Positions 1 through 7,140 of a stretch of 64,000 bases of DNA are shown one piece after another. The stretch comes from an uncultured Rhodopila sp. (GTDB taxonomy: Bacteria > Pseudomonadota > Alphaproteobacteria > Acetobacterales > Acetobacteraceae). Position 1 is the stretch's first letter; every line of letters starts with the position of its first letter. The stretch is from positions 124,001 to 188,000 of the forward strand of contig NZ_CAJATU010000063.1 of assembly GCF_903944925.1 (NCBI RefSeq), read 5' to 3'. The notes beneath the pieces are model-generated. The model did not search any database. It had not been told where the DNA came from and saw only the letters and a list, made by a program, of their open reading frames with translations. The position numbers were made by a program, and so were the translations under genes.

Positions 1-349
1 CCGACAGCGCCGCATAGCCCAGCCCGAGGCGGTCCATCACGCCGGGCCGGAAATTCTCCATCACCACATCGGCGTTCGCCGCCAGCTTCAGCACGATCTC
101 CCGCGCCGCCGGTTTTTGCAGATCCAGGGTCAGGCTTTTCTTGTTGCCGTTCACCGCCAGGAACGGCGGCGCCATGTTGCGATCGGCCCATTCGCGCGAC
201 AGCGGCGTGCGCCGCATGTCCTCGCCGCCGCGGCGCTCGATCTTGATCACCTCGGCGCCGAGCAGCGCCAACTGGTAGCTGGCAAAGGGGCCGGCCAGCA
301 CCTGGGTGAAGTCCAGGATGCGGATGCCGGAGAACGGGCGGCCGGTCAT
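1..349 (-). CDS. CaiB/BaiF CoA-transferase family protein (partial, C-terminus beyond window)
   Basis: This is the N-terminal 116 residues of a class III CoA-transferase, a family that moves CoA between carboxylic acids. The start reads MTGRPFSGIRILDFTQVLAG, followed by GAEVIKIE, NGNKKSLTLDL and DVVMENFRPGVMDRLGLGY. These are the standard N-terminal Rossmann-region blocks of CaiB, BaiF and formyl-CoA transferases. The catalytic Asp lies beyond the window edge. The ATG overlaps the stop of the upstream GrdB-like gene by four bases (ATGA), so the two are probably one translationally coupled operon. The CoA acceptor and donor cannot be told from this fragment. Confidence 0.9.
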   Translation of the reverse strand, partial: MTGRPFSGIRILDFTQVLAGPFASYQLALLGAEVIKIERRGGEDMRRTPLSREWADRNMAPPFLAVNGNKKSLTLDLQKPAAREIVLKLAANADVVMENFRPGVMDRLGLGYAALS

Positions 350-1284
350 GCCGCCTGCACCGCGCGGTTCGGCCGGGCGAGTTCTTTCTGCCGATCAAAT
401 TCCTCGCGGCGGCGGCGGAGTTCGTCCTCGCCGATTTGTTCGAGATTCAGGTAGTCGAGCTTCCAGCGCCCGTCCTCTGTCCAGCGAAGCGGCGACTGTA
501 GGGTTGTCTGCGGGCCGAAGGCGGCTTCCAGCAGCAGCAGCGCAATGTCGAGCGTCCGGTCCTGGGACACAACATCGTGCGGTTTGCCGGCGCTGTTGCC
601 CAAAGGAAAATCGCTGAACAGGAAGCGCGGCGCGGCGGCGTGCTCGACGATGTCCTTGGCGCAGCCCATCACGACGGTGGGAATGCCGTTCGCCTCCAGA
701 TGGCGGGCGACCAGGGTGCTGGTCTGGTGGCAGACCGGGCAGTTCGGCACGATCAACACCGCATCGGCACCGTCCTCACGCAGGCGGGCGAGGATTTCCG
801 GAGCATCGGTCTCCACCGTGACGCGGTGGCTGCGATTGGTGGGCGCGCCATGGAAGCGGGCGGCGACCGAGCCGATGCGTCCGGCTGCGGCGGCGCGGCG
901 CAAAGCGGGCAGCGGGAACCAGGTGTTGCTGTCGGTCGCCGTGGTGTGGGTACGGTCGTAGCCGATATGGGAGATGCGCAGGTCGTGTTCGGCTGCCGTG
1001 TCGCCGGAGTAGACGGTGTAGAACTTGGCACTGCCGTTATACGGCGCCCCCGGCCCCTGGTCGCCCTTGTCCGGCTGGAACGGCGCCGCCGTGGTTACGA
1101 TGGCGATATTGCTGTCGTTCAGCGGCTTCGCCAGCGGGGTAAACGGCGCCGCCACGTAGTGTGCCCAGCGATACGGCGTCGTGTAGCCGATAGCCGCGTA
1201 ATACTCCCGCGTCCGGCGCATATACGGTATCGGCGCGTGGTAGTCGGGCGCGAAGCCCAACAGGGTGTCGAGGGTTTGTTCCAT
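346..1284 (-). CDS. GrdB/PrdB-like reductase family protein, cysteine form
   Basis: A 312-residue protein starting MEQTLDTLLGFAPDYH, chosen because GGAGA lies about nine bases upstream of this ATG. It resembles the glycine/sarcosine/betaine/D-proline reductase selenoprotein B family. The core near residues 190-250 has PNCPVCHQTSTLVARHLE, then GIPTVVMG, then SDFPLGNSAGKP. The redox site that carries selenocysteine in clostridial enzymes appears here as Cys in CPVC, with no TGA at that point. In anaerobes the family cleaves C-N bonds with selenol or thiol chemistry. In an aerobe the substrate is unknown. The stop overlaps the start of the CaiB gene, which suggests joint action on a CoA ester or its acid. 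Family assignment is fairly firm; function is not. Confidence 0.75.
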   Translation of the reverse strand: MEQTLDTLLGFAPDYHAPIPYMRRTREYYAAIGYTTPYRWAHYVAAPFTPLAKPLNDSNIAIVTTAAPFQPDKGDQGPGAPYNGSAKFYTVYSGDTAAEHDLRISHIGYDRTHTTATDSNTWFPLPALRRAAAAGRIGSVAARFHGAPTNRSHRVTVETDAPEILARLREDGADAVLIVPNCPVCHQTSTLVARHLEANGIPTVVMGCAKDIVEHAAAPRFLFSDFPLGNSAGKPHDVVSQDRTLDIALLLLEAAFGPQTTLQSPLRWTEDGRWKLDYLNLEQIGEDELRRRREEFDRQKELARPNRAVQAA

Positions 1285-1415
1285 AGGCCGTGTCTCCAGC
1301 GTGTTAACCGAAGTCGTCGCATGACGGAACCGATGGCCGCAAGGTCTGCACGCGCGTCGGCGACCAAACCAAACCGCTCCCCGCAACGTTGACACCGGCA
1401 ACAACGGGGACCCGC

Positions 1416-2282
1416 ATGCTGAGAAAACTGTGGACCGCCACCCGCCGCAGCGCCGAGGCGTTCATCGACAACGGCGACCTCAGCCGGGGCGCCGCCATCG
1501 CGTTTTACGCCATCACGTCCATCGGCCCGGTGCTGCTGATCATCGTCGCGGTCGCCGGCCTGTTCTTCGGCGAGGACGCCGCGCGCGGCGCGCTGATGGG
1601 CAAGCTGCACGACGCGATGGGCGAGCAGGCCGCCGGCTTCCTGCAAACCGCCATCGGCAGCGCCTCCAACCACCACGCCGGCCTGCTTGCCAGCGTCATC
1701 GGCGTAGTCTCCCTGATCGTCACCGCCAGCGGCGTGTTCGGCGAAATGCAGACGGCGCTGAATGCGATCTGGCGCACCAAGCCGGAGGGCGATTCCGTCA
1801 CCCGGCTGATCAAGGCCCGGCTGACCAGCCTGACCCTGGTGGTGACGCTGGGCTTCCTGCTGCTGGTGTCGCTGGTCGTCGGCGCCGCCATCGCCGCCGT
1901 CGGCCAGGTGCTGAACGGCATCATGCCGTTCACCCAGGTGCTGCTGCATATGCTGAACTTTGCCGTGTCGCTGACGCTGCTGGGGGCGATCTTCATGGCG
2001 ATCTACAAGATCCTGCCGGACACCCATCTGCGCTGGAGCGACACCATCGTCGGCGCCCTGGTCACCGCGCTGCTGATCACCATCGGCAAGATGGCCATCG
2101 GGATCTACCTCGGCACCAGCGCCATCGCCTCCAGCTTCGGCGCAGCCGGATCCGTTTTGGCGTCGCTTTTGTGGGTCTACTACTCGGCGCAGATTTTTCT
2201 CTATGGCGCCGAGTTCACCCGCGCCTATTCCGACATCCGTGCGGCAAAGCCGGCCCCCGCGGAGCCTGCCACCGCGCGATAG
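1416..2282 (+). CDS. YihY/BrkB family inner-membrane protein
   Basis: A 288-residue integral membrane protein starting MLRKLWTATRRSAEAFIDNG. The ATG is preceded by GGGGAC five bases upstream, which is better than the in-frame TTG further up. Family marks include SRGAAIAFYAITSIGPVLL in the first membrane segment, NAIWRTKP, the conserved ILPDTHLRW and a C-terminal SVLASLLWVYYSAQIFLYGAEF helix. About six hydrophobic segments are visible. The family was once called RNase BN in error. Its members are membrane proteins of uncertain, possibly transport-related role. It is divergent from the GrdB-like gene and convergent with the CrcB-Usp gene. Confidence 0.9.
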   Translation: MLRKLWTATRRSAEAFIDNGDLSRGAAIAFYAITSIGPVLLIIVAVAGLFFGEDAARGALMGKLHDAMGEQAAGFLQTAIGSASNHHAGLLASVIGVVSLIVTASGVFGEMQTALNAIWRTKPEGDSVTRLIKARLTSLTLVVTLGFLLLVSLVVGAAIAAVGQVLNGIMPFTQVLLHMLNFAVSLTLLGAIFMAIYKILPDTHLRWSDTIVGALVTALLITIGKMAIGIYLGTSAIASSFGAAGSVLASLLWVYYSAQIFLYGAEFTRAYSDIRAAKPAPAEPATAR

Positions 2283-2290
2283 CCGGCGGT

Positions 2291-3502
2291 TCAGTGGTGC
2301 AGCAGCAACGGGATATCGGCGGCGGCCAGCACCGCCCGCGTGGCGCCGCCGAGCACAAATTCGGCCAGCCTGCCATGCGTGAAGGCGCCCATCACCAGCA
2401 CATCGGCGCCAACCTCGTGCGCCCGGGCGATCAGCGCTTCGCCGATGGGCTGGCCCCCGGCATCGAAGCGCACGACCTCCGCCGCGATCCGCGATTGCCG
2501 CAGGATGGCGGGAAGCTCTTCGGGTTCCGCCTCGCCGCCGCCGGTTTCGATCAGCACGCTGACGCGTTCAGCCTGCTCCAGCAGGGGAAGCGCCGCTTCG
2601 ACCGCCCTCTCGGCCGCCTCGCCGGGTTTCCAGGCGATCGCGACGCTCCGTCCGAGCGACGCGGGAACCGCGGCGGCGGGTACCAGCAGCGTTATCAGCC
2701 GAGACACGAACAGCGCAGCATGGACAGCCTGCTGCGTCTCCGCCCGATGCGGCCCCTGTCCAATCACAACCACATCGGCTGTGCCAGCTTCCGCCGCAAT
2801 CACCTGCGCAGTGTCGCCGGTGACCTCCCGCCACTCCCGCACGCCGCCGCCTGAGCGCCAGGTGTCGAACAGGCCGTGCAGTTCCGCCGACAGCCGTTGC
2901 GCCTCGCCGTCGATCTCCTGCCGGCGCGTCCCGGTCATGATCTCCTCCGTCGGCATGAAGCCTTCCAACGCGTCATGGCGCACGTGCAGGACCTCGATCG
3001 GCGCATCGCCGAGCCGCCCGGCCAGCAGCGCCGCGGCGGCCAGAACCGGGCGCGCGGTGTCCACCCGGTCCAGGACGGCGAGGATCGCATGGGAGGCGAC
3101 AGACGTTTGGGTCTGCAGCATGCCGAACCAGCCGGCGGCGAGGTGGCCGAGGGTGACGGCCAGCAGGCAGAGGGTCACTGAGAGCAGCACATTGCCCATC
3201 GCCGGCAGCCAACTGCCGTCGCGCGCCAGCGACAGAGTCTGCAGGCTGAATGACGAAAACGTCGTGAAGCCGCCGCAAATGCCCACCATGACGAAGATGC
3301 GGAGGTTGGGGTGGGCCGGGAGCGGGCCTTCGGGTGCCGTCAAGGCGCCGAAGCAGCCGATGACGAAACTGCCGATGACGTTGATGGCGATGGTGCCCCA
3401 CGGGAAGCTGTCGCCCCAGAGCCGGCTGGCCAGCAGGCCGAACCCGTAGCGCCCGACGCCGCCGAGCGCGCTGCCGGCGGCCACGCAGAGATAGGCGATC
3501 AC
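2291..3502 (-). CDS. crcB: Fluoride channel CrcB/Fluc fused to universal stress protein domains
   Basis: A 403-residue fusion. Residues 1-127 are a complete Fluc/CrcB fluoride exporter with four membrane segments: GGVGRYGFG, WGTIAINVIGSFVIG and GICGGFTTFSSF are its signature blocks. Residues 133-403 form a cytoplasmic part the size of two Usp folds. The first ends around VVVIGQGP. The second starts near SVAIAWKPG and ends with GADVLVMGAFTHGRLAEFVLGG, the G-rich nucleotide-loop region of UspA. Fluc normally ends after about 125 residues and works as a dimer, so each pore would carry two Usp pairs. The GTG start overlaps the stop of a 21-residue leader ORF and lies 150 bases downstream of a fluoride riboswitch. 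The channel function is well supported; the role of the Usp part is inference. Confidence 0.92.
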   Translation of the reverse strand: MIAYLCVAAGSALGGVGRYGFGLLASRLWGDSFPWGTIAINVIGSFVIGCFGALTAPEGPLPAHPNLRIFVMVGICGGFTTFSSFSLQTLSLARDGSWLPAMGNVLLSVTLCLLAVTLGHLAAGWFGMLQTQTSVASHAILAVLDRVDTARPVLAAAALLAGRLGDAPIEVLHVRHDALEGFMPTEEIMTGTRRQEIDGEAQRLSAELHGLFDTWRSGGGVREWREVTGDTAQVIAAEAGTADVVVIGQGPHRAETQQAVHAALFVSRLITLLVPAAAVPASLGRSVAIAWKPGEAAERAVEAALPLLEQAERVSVLIETGGGEAEPEELPAILRQSRIAAEVVRFDAGGQPIGEALIARAHEVGADVLVMGAFTHGRLAEFVLGGATRAVLAAADIPLLLHH

Positions 3503-3564
3503 GGCTGGCGGTTCGGCAAAGCTGCCGCCGGGATAGACTTCTTGTTTGTCCGGCCGGTATCCAT
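3499..3564 (-). CDS. Short leader ORF (21 aa) coupled to crcB-usp
   Basis: Between the riboswitch and the crcB GTG lies an ATG with a strong Shine-Dalgarno (GGAGACGAC directly before it). It opens a 21-codon frame beginning MDTGRTNKKSIPAAAL. Its TGA overlaps the GTG of crcB-usp in the sequence GTGA. The crcB start itself has no recognisable ribosome site, so ribosomes finishing the leader probably restart on crcB. This would make the leader the real point of translational control. It may have no function as a peptide. Confidence 0.5.
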   Translation of the reverse strand: MDTGRTNKKSIPAAALPNRQP

Positions 3565-3633
3565 GTCGTCTCCTTCGCTCACCATCTGCGGCGCGCGAAA
3601 GAGCACGGCCTTTCTGTCGGGTTTGGACAGAAT

Positions 3634-3661
3634 CCTACCGCGGCATCCATCGCACGGTAGG
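3634..3661 (-). promoter_or_regulatory. Candidate switching hairpin downstream of the fluoride aptamer
   Basis: On the minus strand CCTACCG (3661-3655), the last bases of the aptamer, is exactly complementary to CGGTAGG (3640-3634) after a 14-base loop. The pairing would use the two terminal C residues of stem P1 plus the following TACCG, so it could compete with the folded aptamer. A second small hairpin follows (TCTGTC/GACAGA, 3613-3631). No T-tract is present, so translational control is more likely than termination. Confidence 0.5.
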
Positions 3662-3706
3662 AGTCATCAGCCCTTGCGGGCGGTTCAGGGGGGACTCCAT
3701 CCCCAG
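3654..3706 (-). promoter_or_regulatory. Fluoride riboswitch (crcB motif)
   Basis: Read on the minus strand, the segment follows the crcB-motif consensus. GGGGATGGAGTCCCC is followed by a linker with AACCGCC, then a small hairpin GCCCGCAAGGGC, then TGATGACTCCTACC. Stem P1 is GGAGT with ACTCC. GGGG can pair with the CCCC for the pseudoknot. The conserved GATG and CTGATGA bases are present. It lies 150 bases upstream of the CrcB-Usp fusion on the same strand, the usual gene for this riboswitch. Fluoride binding stabilises the fold and turns on export genes in known examples. Confidence 0.9.
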
Positions 3707-3780
3707 CGCATCATAGTGATAGTGGCGGGGAGCCTGTCGGGCAAGCCATTGCCGGCGTGTCTGCCACGCCGGACGGGATT

Positions 3781-4002
3781 TTAATCGGCCTTCGCTGAAG
3801 CGGCGGCTGAAGCGCTGCGTGCGCTGACCTTGTCGGGTGCCTGTGCCGCCGGTGCATGGTTCGCCGCCAGAGCCTGCGCCCGCTGGTTCGCGGCCCAGCC
3901 CGCACCGTAGACCGGTTCCCGGGCGCCGGCGGAGCCTTGCGCGAAAGCGGCGCCCGTACCCAGGGTCAGAGCGGCAACCGCAGCCAGGATCATGGTTTTC
4001 AT
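3781..4002 (-). CDS. Small secreted Ala-rich hypothetical protein
   Basis: A 73-residue protein starting MKTMILAAVAALTLGTGAAFAQG, a clear Sec signal peptide with cleavage after AFA. GGAGAA lies seven bases before this ATG, which favours it over upstream codons. The mature part is short, basic and rich in Ala, Ser and Gln, with no known domain (YGAGWAANQRAQALAANHAP). It is probably periplasmic. It lies just upstream of the riboswitch on the same strand; an 8-bp perfect hairpin (3752-3772) follows its stop but lacks a T-tract in this direction. I do not recognise a function. Confidence 0.65.
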   Translation of the reverse strand: MKTMILAAVAALTLGTGAAFAQGSAGAREPVYGAGWAANQRAQALAANHAPAAQAPDKVSARSASAAASAKAD

Positions 4003-4378
4003 GGCAATTCTCCATCGGCCGGGCGATATGTCCGGCAGCGTCGAGCGATACATGGGTCCATACACCACGCCTGACTATGTGTATTTTCGGCATTGGATAT
4101 ATGCGCCGGGCGGTGAAAGCGGAGCGGCAATGAAATGGCGACGGGGCGGGTTGGGCGACGCGTTCTGGCACGGTCGTTCGCGTGCGGATCGTTGCGTTCG
4201 CGGGTAACCCTCGTGGCCGGTCTTTCCGAGGTAACCGAGGGTAACCGTTGTGGCCGTACGCCTGTCCCACTGTGCCATGGCCGGCCTTGTGCCGGCCATC
4301 CACGCCTTTGCCGCTGCAAACACCGCAAGTCGTGGATTGCCGGACTAAATCCGGCCATGACACAATGCGACTTGCGGA
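4003..4378. repeat. Intergenic region with palindromic repeat units
   Basis: No gene is seen here. At 4275-4306 the unit CATGGCCGG...CCGGCCATCCACG is itself palindromic. At 4331-4371 a second unit, CGTGGATTGCCGG...CCGGCCATGAC, appears in inverted orientation. Between 4204 and 4247 the hexamer GTAACC recurs three times. This resembles the short dispersed palindromic elements found between genes of many alphaproteobacteria; copy number in the genome cannot be judged here. Confidence 0.5.
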
Positions 4379-4858
4379 TCAGCCCGCCTCCTGCCGCCGC
4401 ACCCGCACCGGGTTGACCGGCCGCATCGTCATCACGACCTCATGCTTCTGGTTCAGCACTTCCAGAAACGAATGGATCAGCCCACGATCCGGCCTGGAGC
4501 GCGACCGCCGCGCCTCGGTCACCGTCGCCCGCAGGGTCAGCGTGTCGCCGGGCCGCACCGGCAGGATCCAGCGCAGCTCATCGATACCCGGCGACGGCAG
4601 GCCGTTATGCGGCAGGAAGTTTTCCACCACCAGGCGCATGATCAGCGCGACGGTATGCCAGCCGCTGGCAATCACCTCCCCGAATGGACCCGCGGCGGCG
4701 AGCGCCCGGTCCACATGCATGGCCTGCGGGTCGTAGGCCTCGGCAAAACGAACGATCTCGTCCTCTGTCACCCGAACCGATCCGCACAGATAGGTCGCGC
4801 CGACAGCGTAATCCTCGAAAAATCTGTCGGCTGAAAGTGTGGAAAATGCGTCCGCCAT
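4379..4858 (-). CDS. MaoC-like dehydratase (hot-dog fold)
   Basis: A 159-residue protein of the MaoC/(R)-hydratase family, which hydrates enoyl-CoA thioesters. It starts MADAFSTLSADRFFEDYAVG. The typical DPQAMHVD motif holds the catalytic Asp and His (hydratase motif near residues 42-49), followed by FGEVIASGWHT and, further on, DELRWILPVRPGDTL. It is a single hot-dog domain of normal length. It is divergently transcribed from a BzdR/BoxR-like regulator, only 84 bases away, so control by that regulator and by a CoA ester is likely. The natural substrate is unknown. Confidence 0.88.
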   Translation of the reverse strand: MADAFSTLSADRFFEDYAVGATYLCGSVRVTEDEIVRFAEAYDPQAMHVDRALAAAGPFGEVIASGWHTVALIMRLVVENFLPHNGLPSPGIDELRWILPVRPGDTLTLRATVTEARRSRSRPDRGLIHSFLEVLNQKHEVVMTMRPVNPVRVRRQEAG

Positions 4859-4942
4859 GAATCGTCCCGCCAGGTTGCCGGTTTCCCGGCTAACATGCGA
4901 TATAATGCATGACAATCAATGCCCCGAATCGGGTTGGACACG
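4859..4942. promoter_or_regulatory. Divergent promoter/operator region of maoC and the BzdR-like regulator
   Basis: The 84-base gap between the MaoC gene and the regulator contains the AT-rich block CATGCGATATAATGCATGAC (4894-4913). It includes a TATAAT box and ATGCAT palindrome. This is the only AT-rich stretch here and is a plausible operator. BzdR-type proteins bind TGCA-containing repeats in other bacteria. The exact site is not proven. Confidence 0.4.
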
Positions 4943-5722
4943 ATGAGTCAGTCCGCCGAAGATCAAGCCTTCTTGCATGCCCTCGGGCAACGGCTGCGGC
5001 TGCTGCGGGCGCGCCGGGGCATGACGCGGCGCATCCTGTCGGTGCAGTCCGGCGTGTCCGAGCGGTACATCTCCGCCGTCGAAGCCGGCACCGGCAACGG
5101 CTCGATCCTGTTGCTGCGGGCGCTCGCCGCCGCCTTGCACATCGACCTGCGGGCCTTGCTGGAAGAAGAAACCGAGCAGCCCCGGCCGCCGTCCGCGCGG
5201 CAACCCGGTTACCGCGGCCGCATTGCCCTTATCGGCCTGCGCGGGGCCGGAAAATCCACCCTCGGCCGCCTGCTGGCGCCGCGGCTCGGCGTGCCGTTCC
5301 TGGAACTCGACCAGGAGATCGAGGCGGAGGCCGGGATGGGCCTGGGCGAGATCATGGAGTTGCACGGCCAGGCGGGCTTCCGCCGGCTGGAACGCGGCGT
5401 GCTGGAGCGGCTCATCGGCAGCCACCCGCACGCGGTGCTTGCCGCCGGCGGCGGCATCGTCGCGGAGACGCGGACCTTCGCCCGCCTGCTGGAATCCTGC
5501 CTGACAGTCTGGGTGAGGGCCTCGCCCGAGGAGCACATGCGGCGGGTTATCGAGCAGGGCGACCTCCGCCCGATGCGCGACAACCGCCGCTCGATGGGGG
5601 ATTTGCGGTCGATTCTGGCCAGCCGGGAGGCGCTTTACGCCCTGGCGGACATTCAACTGGAGACGACGCGCCGGGACGTGCCGGCGGCGTTGGCCGAACT
5701 GGTCGCTGCTGTCGGCGACTGA
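4943..5722 (+). CDS. BzdR/BoxR-type regulator: XRE helix-turn-helix plus shikimate-kinase-like domain
   Basis: A 259-residue regulator starting MSQSAEDQAFLHALGQRLR. Residues 12-75 are an XRE helix-turn-helix (LRLLRARRGMTRRILSVQSG, SERYISAVEAGTGN). Residues 92-250 look like shikimate kinase: P-loop GLRGAGKST, LDQEIE, FRRLERGVL, AAGGGIV, and the lid RPMRDNRRSMGDLRSI. This two-domain layout is that of BzdR and BoxR, which repress benzoate genes until benzoyl-CoA binds the kinase-like domain. The ATG at 4943 has GGGTTGGA upstream; the ATG at 4919 has no ribosome site. It is divergent from maoC and overlaps the heptosyltransferase tail by 70 bases, tail to tail. The true effector and target genes are unknown. 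Confidence 0.88.
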   Translation: MSQSAEDQAFLHALGQRLRLLRARRGMTRRILSVQSGVSERYISAVEAGTGNGSILLLRALAAALHIDLRALLEEETEQPRPPSARQPGYRGRIALIGLRGAGKSTLGRLLAPRLGVPFLELDQEIEAEAGMGLGEIMELHGQAGFRRLERGVLERLIGSHPHAVLAAGGGIVAETRTFARLLESCLTVWVRASPEEHMRRVIEQGDLRPMRDNRRSMGDLRSILASREALYALADIQLETTRRDVPAALAELVAAVGD

Positions 5723-6579
5723 TCCAGCAGCGCGCGGGCGGCGGCGACGGCCTGGTCCACGCTGATCGCCGCCATCGTCTCCGCCACCACGGCGACGGCC
5801 CGGCGTCCCGTCGGCCCATAGGTCGTCGCATCCGTCGGCCCGAACAGCCCCACCGTCGGCGCACCGGCGGCGGCGGCCAGGTGCATCAGGCCGGAATCGT
5901 TACCGATGAACAGGCCCGCCCGTTCCAGGCAGGCGGCCACCTCCGGCAGGCTGAGACGGCCCACCAGGTCGATCGCGTCAGGCAACAAAGCCAGCAGAGG
6001 GGCTGCCATCTCGCGTTCCGCCTCGCCCGGCCCGCCGAGCACGGCGGCCCGCGTCTCCGGTCCGGCCATGCGATGAAAGAACGCGGCGAATCGTTCGGCC
6101 GGCCAGACCTTCGGCAGCCAGTTCGCCGTCGGCGCCAGCGCGATTATCGGCCCATCCCCCACGATCTCCCCGACGCGCCGCCGATCGGCGGGCGAGGTCC
6201 AGACGACGGGGGAGGGCGGGGTCGCGAGTTTGAGCATCGCCGCAAGCTCCGCGATCTTCGGACCGGCGGTGCGGCGGAAAATCGCGCGGCGGCGTGTCGG
6301 GATGAGCCAGGACAGTGCCGAGCCGCGGATATCCACGACAAGGTCCCACAAATGCGGCAAGGTCGCCGCCCATAACGGCAACCAGTGCCGGCTGCCGCGC
6401 CGCTTGCGCAGCACGATGGTGCGCTCGCGGTTGGGCATGCGGGCGAACACGCCCTCGGCGACGGGGCCGCAGACCACGGTGATCCGGGCGTCCGGGTAGG
6501 TGCGGATCAGGTGGTCGAGCAGCCCGGTGGACAGCACCGCGTCGCCGAGACGGTTGGAGGTGACGAACAGGATTTTCAT
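5653..6579 (-). CDS. Glycosyltransferase family 9 (ADP-heptose:LPS heptosyltransferase-like)
   Basis: A 308-residue GT9 enzyme. It starts MKILFVTSNRLGDAVLSTGL, the conserved N-terminal GDAVL acceptor-side loop. The donor domain has APTANWLPKVWPAERFA, VLGGPGEAE, and the strong signature FIGNDSGLMHLAAAAGAPTV followed by GLFGPTD. These enzymes add heptose to lipopolysaccharide core at the inner face of the membrane. It stands alone, with no other LPS genes nearby. The C-terminal 20 residues overlap the convergent regulator gene. Confidence 0.9.
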   Translation of the reverse strand: MKILFVTSNRLGDAVLSTGLLDHLIRTYPDARITVVCGPVAEGVFARMPNRERTIVLRKRRGSRHWLPLWAATLPHLWDLVVDIRGSALSWLIPTRRRAIFRRTAGPKIAELAAMLKLATPPSPVVWTSPADRRRVGEIVGDGPIIALAPTANWLPKVWPAERFAAFFHRMAGPETRAAVLGGPGEAEREMAAPLLALLPDAIDLVGRLSLPEVAACLERAGLFIGNDSGLMHLAAAAGAPTVGLFGPTDATTYGPTGRRAVAVVAETMAAISVDQAVAAARALLDQSPTAATSSANAAGTSRRVVSS

Positions 6580-6641
6580 TCTGCCGCTGCATTAGCAGCA
6601 CCAGGCCGATCCGTTAATCACCCGCGCGGAAACGTCGGGCG

Positions 6642-7091
6642 TCAGGTCTTGAAGCCCTGCCGCGCCAGCAGCTTCCAGGTGGTGTCCTGTTTCTGCCAGA
6701 CCATCAGCACGCTGATCTTCACCGCCGTGACCTTCTCCGCGGTCTCGAGATCCCCCGCCAGCGTGAACCGGGAGATTGCGGCATCGCCGGCAACGCTGTT
6801 TTTGACGCCGGAAAACTCAAGCGATTTCCAATTGGCCTTGCCGCTGGTGGCGTCGTCCAGGAACACCTCCTTCGTCTGGACCTTGCCGTCGGAGTGGCCG
6901 TAGTTCAGTTGCGCCGCACACAGGGCATCCAGGCCGGCGCGGTCGTTGGCCTGCATCGCCTTGCGGAAGGCATCGACCGCGGCGGCGATGGCTGCTTCGT
7001 CCGCCTGCTGGGCGGCGCCGAACGGTGTGGCAAAGGCCAGCATGGCGCCGGCGGTGACGGTCGCGGCAAGGCCGCGGCGGGACAGGCTCAT
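6642..7091 (-). CDS. Exported SnoaL/DUF4440-like (NTF2-fold) protein
   Basis: A 149-residue protein starting MSLSRRGLAATVTAGAMLAF, an export signal with an Arg pair. AGGAGG lies seven bases upstream. The mature part fits the NTF2-fold DUF4440/SnoaL group: AVDAFRKAMQANDRAGLDAL, YGHSDGKVQTKEVFLD, and a C-terminal LMVWQKQDTTWKLLARQGF. Such proteins are small cone-shaped folds that either bind or isomerise small ligands; activity here is unknown. A broken DUF1254 gene starts close by on the other strand. Confidence 0.82.
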   Translation of the reverse strand: MSLSRRGLAATVTAGAMLAFATPFGAAQQADEAAIAAAVDAFRKAMQANDRAGLDALCAAQLNYGHSDGKVQTKEVFLDDATSGKANWKSLEFSGVKNSVAGDAAISRFTLAGDLETAEKVTAVKISVLMVWQKQDTTWKLLARQGFKT

Positions 7092-7140
7092 GTGTTTCCT
7101 CCTGCTGTTTTTTGCGGAATCCCGGACCCGGGCGGATGCT

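Noticed and set aside
346-1284. Possible selenoprotein in the GrdB-like gene
   Set aside because: The redox position is encoded by TGC, there is no in-frame TGA, and no SECIS-like hairpin was seen.
2860-3181. Plus-strand short frames within crcB-usp
   Set aside because: They are antisense to a gene with clear CrcB and Usp motifs.
3752-3772. 8-bp hairpin CCGGCGTG-TCTGC-CACGCCGG as terminator
   Set aside because: It lacks a T-tract on the strand of the preceding gene, so I mention it only as a possible structure.
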